DNA from: Clostridiales bacterium
GTDB taxonomy: Bacteria; Bacillota; Clostridia; Oscillospirales; Oscillospiraceae
Direction of reading: 5' to 3'
NCBI GenBank assembly: GCA_003525905.1
Contig: DQIA01000110.1
Span: 1 to 14,501, forward strand
DNA length: 14,501 nucleotides
Shown: positions 1 through 7,226 of the stretch, piece after piece
Numbering within the stretch: position 1 is the stretch's first letter
How the letters are laid out: every line of letters begins with the position of its first letter
Translations under genes and position numbers: made by a program
Notes under the pieces: generated by a model
Told to the model about the DNA's origin: nothing
The model's input: only the letters and a program-made list of their open reading frames with translations
The model's database searches: none

Positions 1-117
1 TTTTGCAATTCTGCCGCTGCGGCGGGTGATCAAACGCGAAAGGACACCCTGACGGTTTCCTTTCGCACTTTTCTTCCCTCCGAAACTCTCGGCTTGGCGG
101 TTTTTTTGGATAGTTTG
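1..117 (-). repeat. Truncated copy of a palindromic intergenic repeat (family A)
   Basis: The reverse complement of this stretch aligns along its whole length with 8386-8496 upstream of polC, with scattered mismatches and small gaps. It is nearly identical over the central part around GGAGGGAAGAAAAG and over CCCGCCGCAGCGGCAG. It contains a 13-bp hairpin (36-48 with 54-66, loop CTGAC, one C/T mismatch) that is also present in the other copy. The copy is cut by the window start at the point that matches about 8496, so its far end is not visible. It abuts the hairpin at 119-146. No coding potential is evident. The family could be a non-autonomous mobile element or a processed RNA structure; I cannot tell which from this window. 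Confidence 0.75.
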
Positions 118-118
118 A

Positions 119-158
119 GCTCCCGGCGGGATTTCCCGCCGGGAGCGCTGCATTTTTT
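119..158. terminator. Strong hairpin at the glnS 3' end; T-tract on the plus strand
   Basis: A perfect 13-bp GC-rich inverted repeat (119-131 GCTCCCGGCGGGA with 134-146) lies 24 bp past the glnS stop codon. The run of seven T is at 152-158, which suits a transcript reading rightward on the plus strand. On the glnS (minus) strand the hairpin is followed by TCAAACTATCC and no U-tract. It may terminate a plus-strand transcript entering from the left, or act on glnS mRNA as a stabilising or impaired terminator. The stem is certain; its direction of action is not. Confidence 0.7.
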
Positions 159-170
159 TGGTTTTGGAGA

Positions 171-1853
171 TCAGGCCTGCGGCTTATAGCTGTCCTTCAG
201 GCTGACGGAGCGGTTGAAGACCGGGTGCTCCGGCGTCGAGTCCTTGCTGTCCGGGCAGAAGTAGCCGAGGCGCATGAATTGATAGGATTCCGGGGCCTTG
301 GCCGCGGCGAGCGAACGCTCGATCTTGCAGCCCGTGAGGACCTCGAGGGAATCCGGGTTCAGACACTCGAGGAAGTCCTTGTCCGCCGCGTCGGGATCGG
401 GATCGGTGAAGAGGTTCGAATACAGGCGGACCTCGGCGTCTACGGCCTCGTTGGCCTCGACCCAGTGGATGGTGGACTTGACCTTGCGGCCGTCGGCGGG
501 GTCACCGCCGCGGGAGGCCGGGTCATATTCGCAAAGGACCTCCGTGACGTTGCCGTCCGCGTCCTTGACGCAGCCGGTGCACTTGACGACATAGGCACCT
601 TTCAGGCGGACCTCATTGCCGGGGAAGAGGCGGAAGAACTTGCCGACCTTCTCCTCCATGAAGTCATCCTGCTCGATCCAAAGATCGCGGGAGAACGGGA
701 TCTCGCGCTTTCCCATCTCGGGGTGGTTCGGGTGATTTTCAACCTCGAAGATCTCCGTCTGTCCCTCGGGATAGTTCGTCACGGTCAGGCGCAGGGGATG
801 CAGCACGGCCATGGTGCGCGTGGCGGAATCGTTGAGGTCCTCACGCAGGCAGTGCTCGAGGAAGGCGTATTCCACGGTGGAAGCGGCCTTTGCCACGCCG
901 ATGCGCTCACAGAAGCTGCGGATGGAGTGCGGCGTGTAGCCGCGGCGGCGCAGACCGCACAGCGTCGGCATGCGGGGGTCGTCCCAACCGGCGACGCGGC
1001 CGTCCTCGACCAGCTTGCGCAGCTTGCGCTTGGACATGACGGTGTAGTTGATGCCGAGGCGCGCAAACTCGATCTGGCGCGGCTTCGACGGCAGGTCGCA
1101 GTGCTCCACGACCCAGTTGTAGAGCGGGCGGTGCGCCTCGAACTCCAGCGAGCACAGCGAATGCGTGATGTGCTCCATGGCGTCCTCGATCGGGTGGGCA
1201 AAGTCGTACATCGGATAGATGCACCACTTGTCGCCCGTGGCGTGGTGCGGCATGTGGTTGATGCGGTAGATGGCCGGGTCGCGCATGTTGAAGTTGCCGG
1301 AGGCAAGGTCGATCTTCGCGCGCAGCGTCATGGCGCCGTTCGGGAACTCACCGGCCTTCATGCGGCGGAAGAGGTCAAGCGACTCCTCGATGGGACGGTC
1401 GCGGTACGGGCTGCGGGCCGGGGTCGTCAGGTCGCCGCGGTATTCGCGCATCTGCTCGGGCGTCAGCTCGCAGACATAGGCCAGACCCTTGCGGATGAGA
1501 TCCTCTGCGCACTCGTACATCTTGTCAAAATACTGGGATGCATAGTAAAAACGGTCGTCCCAGGTAAAGCCGAGCCAGCGGATATCCTCTTTGATGGCTT
1601 CGACGTATTCCGTGTCTTCTTTTGTGGGGTTCGTATCGTCCATGCGCAGGTTGCAGATGCCGCCGAATTTTTCGGCGGTGCCGAAATCGATGCATAGCGC
1701 CTTGCAGTGGCCGATGTGCAGATAGCCGTTCGGTTCGGGCGGGAAGCGCGTGTGCACCTGCATGCCCTCATACTGGCCGCCGGGGCCGATATCCTCTTCG
1801 ACAAAGGCCTCGATAAAATTCTTGATCTCCGGGCGATTGAGCTCGTCTGCCAT
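171..1853 (-). CDS. glnS: Glutaminyl-tRNA synthetase
   Basis: Cytoplasmic class I aminoacyl-tRNA synthetase that attaches glutamine to tRNA-Gln using ATP. With the start chosen here the protein has 560 residues, the usual length for bacterial GlnRS. The HIGH signature is at residues 46-49 in the context PPEPNGYLHIGH, and the KMSKS-equivalent reads VMSKRKL (residues 272-278), the form typical of GlnRS rather than GluRS. The middle holds GDKWCIYPMYDFAHPIED, a class-specific block, and the C-terminal half (about 340-560) matches the beta-barrel anticodon-binding region. I chose ATG at 1853 over the in-frame ATG at 1862 because GAGAGG (1863-1868) lies 9 nt from the former and touches the latter. 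The gene is divergent from pyrH with its own promoter. Many Gram-positive bacteria lack GlnRS and use GatCAB amidation instead, so its presence is informative. Confidence 0.96.
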   Translation of the reverse strand: MADELNRPEIKNFIEAFVEEDIGPGGQYEGMQVHTRFPPEPNGYLHIGHCKALCIDFGTAEKFGGICNLRMDDTNPTKEDTEYVEAIKEDIRWLGFTWDDRFYYASQYFDKMYECAEDLIRKGLAYVCELTPEQMREYRGDLTTPARSPYRDRPIEESLDLFRRMKAGEFPNGAMTLRAKIDLASGNFNMRDPAIYRINHMPHHATGDKWCIYPMYDFAHPIEDAMEHITHSLCSLEFEAHRPLYNWVVEHCDLPSKPRQIEFARLGINYTVMSKRKLRKLVEDGRVAGWDDPRMPTLCGLRRRGYTPHSIRSFCERIGVAKAASTVEYAFLEHCLREDLNDSATRTMAVLHPLRLTVTNYPEGQTEIFEVENHPNHPEMGKREIPFSRDLWIEQDDFMEEKVGKFFRLFPGNEVRLKGAYVVKCTGCVKDADGNVTEVLCEYDPASRGGDPADGRKVKSTIHWVEANEAVDAEVRLYSNLFTDPDPDAADKDFLECLNPDSLEVLTGCKIERSLAAAKAPESYQFMRLGYFCPDSKDSTPEHPVFNRSVSLKDSYKPQA

Positions 1854-1885
1854 GTTTCCCATCCTCTCAGGTAAAAGTACTCTTC

Positions 1886-1914
1886 ATTATAGCGCAGTCC
1901 GCCCGAAATCGCAA
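1886..1914 (-). promoter_or_regulatory. Sigma-A-type promoter for glnS
   Basis: On the minus strand a TTGCGA -35 box (plus coordinates 1909-1914) is followed after 17 bp by a perfect TATAAT -10 box (1886-1891). Transcription would start near 1879, giving a leader of about 25 nt that includes the GAGAGG ribosome binding site at 1863-1868. The match is by eye. Confidence 0.75.
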
Positions 1915-1995
1915 CTCCTTTGCATACAAATCGCGAAATTTCATCTGTCCGGGAAAGAAATTTAAAAACAATTTGTGAAAATATGCAGATTTCGG

Positions 1996-2024
1996 TTGTC
2001 AATCCGGCAAAATTATTATAGAAT
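1996..2024 (+). promoter_or_regulatory. Sigma-A-type promoter for the pyrH-ispG operon
   Basis: TTGTCA at 1996-2001 and TAGAAT at 2019-2024 are separated by 17 bp, each one base from consensus. AT-rich sequence just upstream (about 1955-1990, with several A and T runs) could serve as an UP element. The predicted start near 2031 leaves a short leader of about 30 nt before pyrH. This is the only good promoter seen ahead of the seven-gene operon, and it lies back to back with the glnS promoter. Confidence 0.75.
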
Positions 2025-2061
2025 AGACGAAGACAAACAGAAGGTAAAGGAGAGGTTCCCC

Positions 2062-2784
2062 ATGAACGAGCCGAAGTATCGCCGCGTACTTCTGAAAATC
2101 AGCGGCGAGGCCCTGGCGGGCGACGCCCACCGCGGCCTGAATTTTGATGTGATCGGCAGCGTCTGCGACGTCGTCAAGCAGTGCGTCGAAGCCGGTGTTC
2201 AGGTCGGTATCGTCGTTGGCGGCGGCAATTTCTGGCGCGGCATCAAGGACGGCGGCGACCGGATGGAGCGCACCCGCGCCGACCAGATGGGCATGCTTGC
2301 CACGGTCATCAACTGCCTCGCTCTGGCCGACAGTCTGGAGCAGCGCGGCGTTGAGGTCCGCGTGCAGACTGCCATTGAGATGACCCGCATCGCCGAGCCC
2401 TATATCCGCGGCCGTGCCATCCGCCATCTGGAGAAGGGCCGCGTCGTGATCTTCGGCTGCGGCACCGGCAACCCGTTCTTCTCGACGGATACCGGCGCGG
2501 TGCTCCGTGCGGCGGAGATCAACGCCGACGCCATTCTGCTGGCCAAGAACGTCGACGGTGTATATTCCGACGATCCCGCGAAGAATCCGGACGCCGTGAA
2601 ATTCGACGAGATCACCTATGACGAGGTCCTTGCCCGCCACCTGATGGTGATGGACTCGACGGCGACCTCACTTTCCATGGACAACCACATTCCTATCATT
2701 CTCTTCGCGCTGAAGGACCCCGAGAACATCCTGCGCGTCGTGATGGGCGAAAAGATCGGAACCGTAGTGAAGGAGGACAAATAA
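2062..2784 (+). CDS. pyrH: UMP kinase
   Basis: Cytoplasmic uridylate kinase of the amino-acid-kinase fold; it phosphorylates UMP to UDP with ATP in pyrimidine nucleotide synthesis. The protein has 240 residues, normal for bacterial PyrH. Visible family blocks are LLKISGEAL (residues 10-18, phosphate-binding lysine K12), [10 protein letters not shown] (51-60), [15 protein letters not shown] (132-146, UMP binding) and [11 protein letters not shown] (162-172). The reading frame is open further upstream, but ATG at 2062 has AAAGGAGAGG at 2046-2055 and starts exactly where the family N terminus begins. It is first in the operon, and frr begins 1 nt after its stop. The rpsB and tsf genes that commonly precede pyrH-frr are absent here; divergent glnS takes their place. 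Confidence 0.97.
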   Translation: MNEPKYRRVLLKISGEALAGDAHRGLNFDVIGSVCDVVKQCVEAGVQVGIVVGGGNFWRGIKDGGDRMERTRADQMGMLATVINCLALADSLEQRGVEVRVQTAIEMTRIAEPYIRGRAIRHLEKGRVVIFGCGTGNPFFSTDTGAVLRAAEINADAILLAKNVDGVYSDDPAKNPDAVKFDEITYDEVLARHLMVMDSTATSLSMDNHIPIILFALKDPENILRVVMGEKIGTVVKEDK

Positions 2785-2785
2785 C

Positions 2786-3337
2786 ATGGTTGACTTTAAG
2801 GACTATACCTACAAAATGGACCGCACGCTCGAGGTGCTCCAGGAGGACTTCGGCGCCGTCCGCGCCGGCCGTGCCAATGCCCGCGTGCTTGACCGCATCA
2901 GCGTCGAGTACTACGGCGTCGATACGCCCATCGGACAGGTCGGCACCATCGCCTCACCTGATGCGCGCACGCTCGTCATCCAGCCGTGGGACGGCAGCCT
3001 GCTCAAGAAGATCGAGAAGGCCATCCAGACGTCCGACCTCGGCATCAATCCGCAGAATGACGGCCGCGTTATCCGCCTGGTGTTCCCGCAGCTCACCGAG
3101 GAGCGCCGCCGCGAGCTGACCAAGCAGGTCAAGAAGTACGGCGAGGATGCCAAGGTTGCCGTGCGCAACATCCGCCGCGATGCCATGGACTATGTCAAGG
3201 CCCTGAAGAAGAAGTCTGAGATTACCGAGGACGACCAGAAGAAGGCCGAGAAGGACCTGCAGGACCTGACCGATAAGTATATCAAGAAGGTAGACGAGGC
3301 CTGCGCCGTGAAGGAAAAGGAGCTTATGGAGCTCTGA
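2786..3337 (+). CDS. frr: Ribosome recycling factor
   Basis: With EF-G, this cytoplasmic factor splits post-termination ribosomes so the subunits can be reused. The 183-residue length and full-length similarity fit RRF. Features include the N-terminal helix with VRAGRANARVLDRI (residues 25-38), the beta domain with the conserved YYGVDTPI and IQPWDGSLLKKIEKAI blocks, and GINPQNDGRVIRL followed by LTEERRRELTK in the return helix. The charged, helix-forming C-terminal half agrees with the long three-helix bundle. AGGAGG at 2771-2776, inside the pyrH 3' end, is 9 nt from the ATG, so translation is likely coupled to pyrH. An 85-nt gap with a hairpin follows before uppS. Confidence 0.97.
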   Translation: MVDFKDYTYKMDRTLEVLQEDFGAVRAGRANARVLDRISVEYYGVDTPIGQVGTIASPDARTLVIQPWDGSLLKKIEKAIQTSDLGINPQNDGRVIRLVFPQLTEERRRELTKQVKKYGEDAKVAVRNIRRDAMDYVKALKKKSEITEDDQKKAEKDLQDLTDKYIKKVDEACAVKEKELMEL

Positions 3338-3360
3338 GCGCCCAGAATAGAGCCCGCTTC

Positions 3361-3391
3361 GCAAAAGGGGACCGTGACGGTTCCCTTTTGC
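3361..3391 (+). repeat. Intergenic hairpin between frr and uppS, similar to the family A module
   Basis: A 13-bp stem (3361-3373 GCAAAAGGGGACC with 3379-3391) closes a GTGAC loop, with one G-U wobble. The 13-5-13 geometry and the pattern purine-rich arm, ACC, GTNAN, GGT, pyrimidine-rich arm match the hairpins at 36-66 and 8431-8461. No T-run follows it, so it is not an obvious terminator, and the operon appears to continue into uppS. It could tune expression downstream of frr or act as an RNA-processing site. The structure is certain; the relation to the other hairpins is inferred from this similarity. Confidence 0.65.
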
Positions 3392-3422
3392 GCCGATTGG
3401 GCCCGGATTGGAAAAAATTACA

Positions 3423-4163
3423 ATGAGATTATTCCGAAAAAAGACTGCTCCGGCGCAGCCGCGGCGGATCCCGACCCACATCGCCATCGTCATGGACGGC
3501 AACGGCCGTTGGGCAAAGCAGCGTGGCCTGCCGCGTCCTGCAGGACATAAGGCGGGCGCGGAGTCGTTCCGCACGATCGCAAATTATGCCAAGAGCATCG
3601 GTCTGCAGTACCTGACGGTCTACGCCTTCTCAACGGAGAATTGGAAGCGCCCGGAGGACGAGGTGGACGCCATTATGGACCTGCTGGAGAAATACCTCCG
3701 CGAGGCAATCCGCGACATGGACCGCAACCGTGTGCGCTTCTGCTTTTTCGGCGACCTGTCGCGCCTGTCGCCGGAGCTGCGGCGTGAGGCGCAGGAGGCT
3801 GTGGAACGCTCGAAGAAATACGAGGGCGTACAGGTGAATTTCTGCCTGAACTACGGCGGCCGCGATGAGATCGTCCGTGCGGCACAGCGCTTTGCCGCGC
3901 AGTGCGCCGCCGGAGAGCGCCGCCCGGAGGAGCTGACGGAGGATATGTTCTCCGATCTGCTCTATTCTGCCGGGGTGCCGGATCCGGAGCTTGTCATCCG
4001 CCCCGGCGGAGAGACTCGCATTTCCAATTTCCTGTTATGGCAGTCGGCTTATGCCGAATACTATTTTACGGATGTCCTCTGGCCGGACTTCGGCCCGGAG
4101 GAGCTGGACAAAGCGATCGACGCCTTCAACGCGCGTGATCGCCGCTTTGGAGGAGTGAAATAA
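3423..4163 (+). CDS. uppS: Undecaprenyl diphosphate synthase (cis-prenyltransferase)
   Basis: It condenses isopentenyl diphosphate onto farnesyl diphosphate in cis to make the C55 lipid carrier for peptidoglycan and other wall polymers, acting at the cytoplasmic membrane face. The product has 246 residues. Family blocks seen are IVMDGNGRWA (catalytic Asp D25), GHKAGAESF (41-49), AFSTENWKRP (68-77), NYGGRDEI (133-140) and RPGGETRISNFLLWQ (183-197) followed by AYAEYYF. These are the substrate-binding arginines and metal-binding glutamate of the family. ATG at 3423 is preferred; a TTG at 3408 would add five residues, and neither has a strong Shine-Dalgarno sequence (GGAAA at 3410-3414 is the best). 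The stop lies 1 nt before cdsA. Confidence 0.95.
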   Translation: MRLFRKKTAPAQPRRIPTHIAIVMDGNGRWAKQRGLPRPAGHKAGAESFRTIANYAKSIGLQYLTVYAFSTENWKRPEDEVDAIMDLLEKYLREAIRDMDRNRVRFCFFGDLSRLSPELRREAQEAVERSKKYEGVQVNFCLNYGGRDEIVRAAQRFAAQCAAGERRPEELTEDMFSDLLYSAGVPDPELVIRPGGETRISNFLLWQSAYAEYYFTDVLWPDFGPEELDKAIDAFNARDRRFGGVK

Positions 4164-4164
4164 T

Positions 4165-5007
4165 ATGCTGACCCGCATTCTTGCCGCCTGCGTCGGACTT
4201 CCGCTGCTGTTGGCCGTCGTTCTGTTTCTGCCGCCTGTGGCAACGGCGATTCTGTTTGCACTGGCCTGCGGCGTGGCGGCCTATGAGATGCTTTGGCGCA
4301 CCGGCATCCTGAAGCATCGCCGCATTCTGGTCTATACGATCGTCGCCGCCATGGCGAACGTCATGTGGTCGTGGCTGCGTGCGTGCAGCATCGTCTCGGA
4401 GCAGACGCTGTGGCTGTGCGCGCTGCTGGGCCTGTTCGTCTATTTCTGCGCCCTGTTCTGCGAGCTGCTCGCGGCTCATACGGAGCTGCGCTTCGCGGCC
4501 GTGTGCGTGGCGCTGTTCAGCGGCTTCGTCTATCCGTTCCTCATCGGCGCGCTCGTGCGCCTGCGCGGCATGGACGGCGGCAAGTTCTATATTCTGGTGG
4601 CCTTCCTGCTGTCCATGGTCGCAGACAGCGGCGCTTATTTTGTCGGCCGCGCCTGCGGCAAACATAAGCTGGCACCCATCGTCAGCCCGAAGAAGACCGT
4701 GGAGGGCGCAGTCGGCGGTGTCGTTTGCAACATCGTGTTCCTGTGCCTGTATACGCTGCTCCTGAACAAGTGCTTCGGCTTTACGCAGGTGAACTATTTC
4801 TATGCCGCGATCTACGGCGTGCTTGGCGCAGTGGCGTCCATCGTGGGCGATCTGACGCTGTCCGTCGTGAAGCGGCAGGTCGGCATCAAGGACTACGGCA
4901 ATCTGATCCCCGGCCACGGCGGCATCCTCGACCGCTTTGACAGCACGATGCTCGTCGCGCCGCTGACCGAGCTCCTGATCCTGCTCATCCCGTTTGCGGT
5001 GAAGTGA
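4165..5007 (+). CDS. cdsA: Phosphatidate cytidylyltransferase (CDP-diacylglycerol synthase)
   Basis: Integral membrane enzyme that converts phosphatidic acid and CTP to CDP-diacylglycerol, the precursor of phosphatidylglycerol and related phospholipids. The protein has 280 residues with multiple hydrophobic segments, for example 5-40, 80-102, 108-130, 140-158 and 206-220. The complete CdsA signature is present at residues 223-249: it starts SVVKRQ, continues KDYGNLIPGHGG and ends LDRFD. The earlier SPKKTVEG block (164-171) and VADSGAYFVGR are also typical. The ribosome binding site GGAGGAG (4149-4155) is inside the uppS end, 9 nt from the ATG. dxr follows after 1 nt. Confidence 0.96.
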   Translation: MLTRILAACVGLPLLLAVVLFLPPVATAILFALACGVAAYEMLWRTGILKHRRILVYTIVAAMANVMWSWLRACSIVSEQTLWLCALLGLFVYFCALFCELLAAHTELRFAAVCVALFSGFVYPFLIGALVRLRGMDGGKFYILVAFLLSMVADSGAYFVGRACGKHKLAPIVSPKKTVEGAVGGVVCNIVFLCLYTLLLNKCFGFTQVNYFYAAIYGVLGAVASIVGDLTLSVVKRQVGIKDYGNLIPGHGGILDRFDSTMLVAPLTELLILLIPFAVK

Positions 5008-5008
5008 T

Positions 5009-6160
5009 ATGATGACAAAAAATCTGACGATCCTCGGTTCGACCGGCTCCATCGGGCGGCAGACGCTCGAGGTCGTTGAGCAGCTGCCCGTGCGCGTCGC
5101 TGCGCTGACTGCCGGGCAGAATGTGGAGCGCATGGCCGAGCAGTGCCGCCGCTTCCGGCCGCAGCTTGCCGTGATGGGCACGGAGGAGGCCGCGCAGCGC
5201 CTGCGTGAGGCGCTGGCAGGGGAGAAAATTGAAATTCGCTCCGGCATGGACGGCCTCATCGCCGCGGCAGAGCACCCGCTGGCGGACACCGTTGTGACGG
5301 CTGTTGTCGGCATGCTCGGCCTGCGGCCGACGCTCGCGGCCATCCGGGCGAAAAAGCGCATTGCCCTTGCCAATAAGGAGACGCTCGTCTGCGCGGGCGA
5401 GCTCGTTATGCGCGAGGCTGCGGCGGCCGGGGCGGAGATCGTACCGGTCGACTCAGAGCACTCCGCCATCTTTCAGTGTCTTATAGGCTGCCGGGACCGC
5501 AGCGAGATCCGCCGCCTGATCCTGACATGCTCCGGCGGGCCGTTCTTCGGCAAGACGCCGGACAAGCTGCGGCAGGTGACGAAGGCCGACGCCCTGCGCC
5601 ACCCGAACTGGAAAATGGGCGAGAAGATCACCATTGACTGCGCGACGCTTATGAACAAGGGCCTTGAGGTCATCGAGGCCATGCGGCTGTACGGCCTGCC
5701 GCTTTCGCAGGTCGACGTCGTCATCCACCGGCAGAGCATCGTGCATTCGCTTGTGGAGTTCCGCGACGGGGCCGTGCTGGCCCAGCTCGGCGTGCCGGAT
5801 ATGCGCGTGCCCATCCGGCTGGCGCTGACCTACCCGAACCGCGCGGAGAATCCGGCTGAGCCGCTCGACCTGCTGCGCTGCGGCCCCCTGACGTTCGATG
5901 CGCCGGATGAGGAAGCCTTCCCGTGCTTCCGCCTTGCAAAGCAGGCGGCGCAGACCGGCGGAACGGCCTGCGCGGTGCTCAACGGTGCGAATGAGACCGC
6001 CGTGGCGCATTACCTGCGCGGCGAGTGCGGCTTTTATGACATTCCGCGCATGGTCGACCACGCGCTGCAGACCGTCCCGTTTGCGGTAGCAGACACGCTC
6101 GAGACCGTGCTGCAGGCCGACCGCGCCGCACGCGCGGCGGCAGATTCTTGGATGAGGTGA
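5009..6160 (+). CDS. dxr: 1-deoxy-D-xylulose 5-phosphate reductoisomerase
   Basis: NADPH- and divalent-metal-dependent cytoplasmic enzyme converting DXP to 2-C-methyl-D-erythritol 4-phosphate, the first committed step of the MEP isoprenoid pathway. The protein has 383 residues, the normal length. The nucleotide-binding loop is GSTGSIG (residues 10-16), followed by ALANKETLV (119-127). The metal-binding block VDSEHSAIFQ has D148 and E150; CSGGPFFGKT (174-183) and MNKGLEVIEA (215-224, with E220) complete the active site. Two adjacent ATG codons (5009 and 5012) are possible starts; GGTGA at 4998-5002 is slightly better spaced for the second. The stop overlaps the rseP start codon by 1 nt. Confidence 0.96.
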   Translation: MMTKNLTILGSTGSIGRQTLEVVEQLPVRVAALTAGQNVERMAEQCRRFRPQLAVMGTEEAAQRLREALAGEKIEIRSGMDGLIAAAEHPLADTVVTAVVGMLGLRPTLAAIRAKKRIALANKETLVCAGELVMREAAAAGAEIVPVDSEHSAIFQCLIGCRDRSEIRRLILTCSGGPFFGKTPDKLRQVTKADALRHPNWKMGEKITIDCATLMNKGLEVIEAMRLYGLPLSQVDVVIHRQSIVHSLVEFRDGAVLAQLGVPDMRVPIRLALTYPNRAENPAEPLDLLRCGPLTFDAPDEEAFPCFRLAKQAAQTGGTACAVLNGANETAVAHYLRGECGFYDIPRMVDHALQTVPFAVADTLETVLQADRAARAAADSWMR

Positions 6161-7215
6161 TGAGCTTGACCGTTGTTTATATTCTGGTAGCGATCCTCCT
6201 GTTCGGCCTGCTCGTGCTCGTGCATGAGTTTGGCCATTTCCTGACGGCGAAGCTGTCCGGCGTGCAGGTCAATGAATTCTCCCTGTTTATGGGTCCGGCG
6301 ATCTGGAAAAGGCAGAAGGGCGAGACACTGTATTCTCTGCGCTGCATCCCCGTCGGCGGCTATTGCGCCATGGAGGGTGAGGACGGCGACAGCGACAATC
6401 CGCGCGCCTTCGGCCGCGCGAAGGTCTGGAAGCGCCTCCTCATTCTGGTGGCCGGTTCGTTTATGAATCTCGTGGCGGGCCTGCTTATCATGACGATCTA
6501 TGTGGCGTCCGTCTATCAGGCCATCCCCACGCGCGCCGTCGCATCCGTCGACTCTGACAGCGTGTTTGCGGGGCAGCTGCAGGCGGGCGACAGCTTCTAT
6601 TCCATCGGCGGTGAGCGTGTCTACACGTCGGGCGACGTCACGATGCTGCTAGACCGCTGCGAGGGCGGCACGGCGGACATCGTGGTGCTGCGCGGCGGCG
6701 AAAAGGTGCGCCTGCCGAATGCACAGGTCGAGCGCCGCGACTTCGGCGGCGAGCAGCTCTACGGCTTCACGATCGACGTGCAGGAAAAAACGCTCGGCGG
6801 GACGCTCGGCTTCTCGTGGAACAGCTGCGTCGACTTTGTCCGCATCGTGCGACTCGGCCTCGGGGACCTGTTTACGGGCCGCGCGGGCCTGAAGGATATG
6901 AGCGGACCGGTCGGCATCGTCGAGCAGGTCACGGAGACGGCCAACCAGCAGGAGAGCGCCTGGGAGGGGCTGGCTGTCGTGCTGTATTACTTCTCCTTCA
7001 TCGCCATCAACCTCGGTGTAATGAACCTGCTGCCCATCCCGGCGCTGGACGGCGGCCGCATCGTCGGCCTGCTGCTCACGACGCTCATCGAGCGCATCAC
7101 GCGCAAAAAGCTCAACCCCAAATATGAGGCGTGGATCAACGGCGTCGGCATGGTGCTCCTGCTCCTGCTGATCGCGGTCATCACGTTCAAGGATATTTTC
7201 CATCTCTTTACCTGA
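6160..7215 (+). CDS. rseP: RseP-type site-2 intramembrane zinc metalloprotease
   Basis: Polytopic membrane metalloprotease (M50 family) that cleaves transmembrane segments, such as those of anti-sigma factors or signal-peptide remnants. It has 351 residues from this start. The zinc motif HEFGH (residues 22-26) lies in the first membrane segment, a second membrane segment spans about 93-119, a PDZ-like domain covers about 126-196, and NLLPIPALDGG (289-299) with the third zinc-ligand aspartate D297 lies in the late membrane segment. A final hydrophobic helix is near the C terminus. The frame also has an ATG at 6148, but the one at 6160 overlaps the dxr stop as TGATG and has GAGGTG just upstream. 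The actual substrate cannot be told from this window. Confidence 0.94.
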   Translation: MSLTVVYILVAILLFGLLVLVHEFGHFLTAKLSGVQVNEFSLFMGPAIWKRQKGETLYSLRCIPVGGYCAMEGEDGDSDNPRAFGRAKVWKRLLILVAGSFMNLVAGLLIMTIYVASVYQAIPTRAVASVDSDSVFAGQLQAGDSFYSIGGERVYTSGDVTMLLDRCEGGTADIVVLRGGEKVRLPNAQVERRDFGGEQLYGFTIDVQEKTLGGTLGFSWNSCVDFVRIVRLGLGDLFTGRAGLKDMSGPVGIVEQVTETANQQESAWEGLAVVLYYFSFIAINLGVMNLLPIPALDGGRIVGLLLTTLIERITRKKLNPKYEAWINGVGMVLLLLLIAVITFKDIFHLFT

Positions 7216-7226
7216 GGAGGCCAGGA

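Noticed and set aside
225..1697. Long plus-strand open frame of about 490 codons opposite glnS
   Set aside because: It is the antisense shadow of the well-matched glnS frame in GC-rich DNA; it has no family motifs and a composition dominated by Arg, Ala, Val and Leu.
3361..3391. Hairpin considered as a terminator splitting the operon after frr
   Set aside because: No T-run follows the stem and no promoter is evident in the short space before uppS, so an operon break is not supported.
4126..5469. Minus-strand open frame of about 450 codons opposite cdsA and dxr
   Set aside because: It overlaps two confidently identified genes on the other strand and has low-complexity shadow-type composition.
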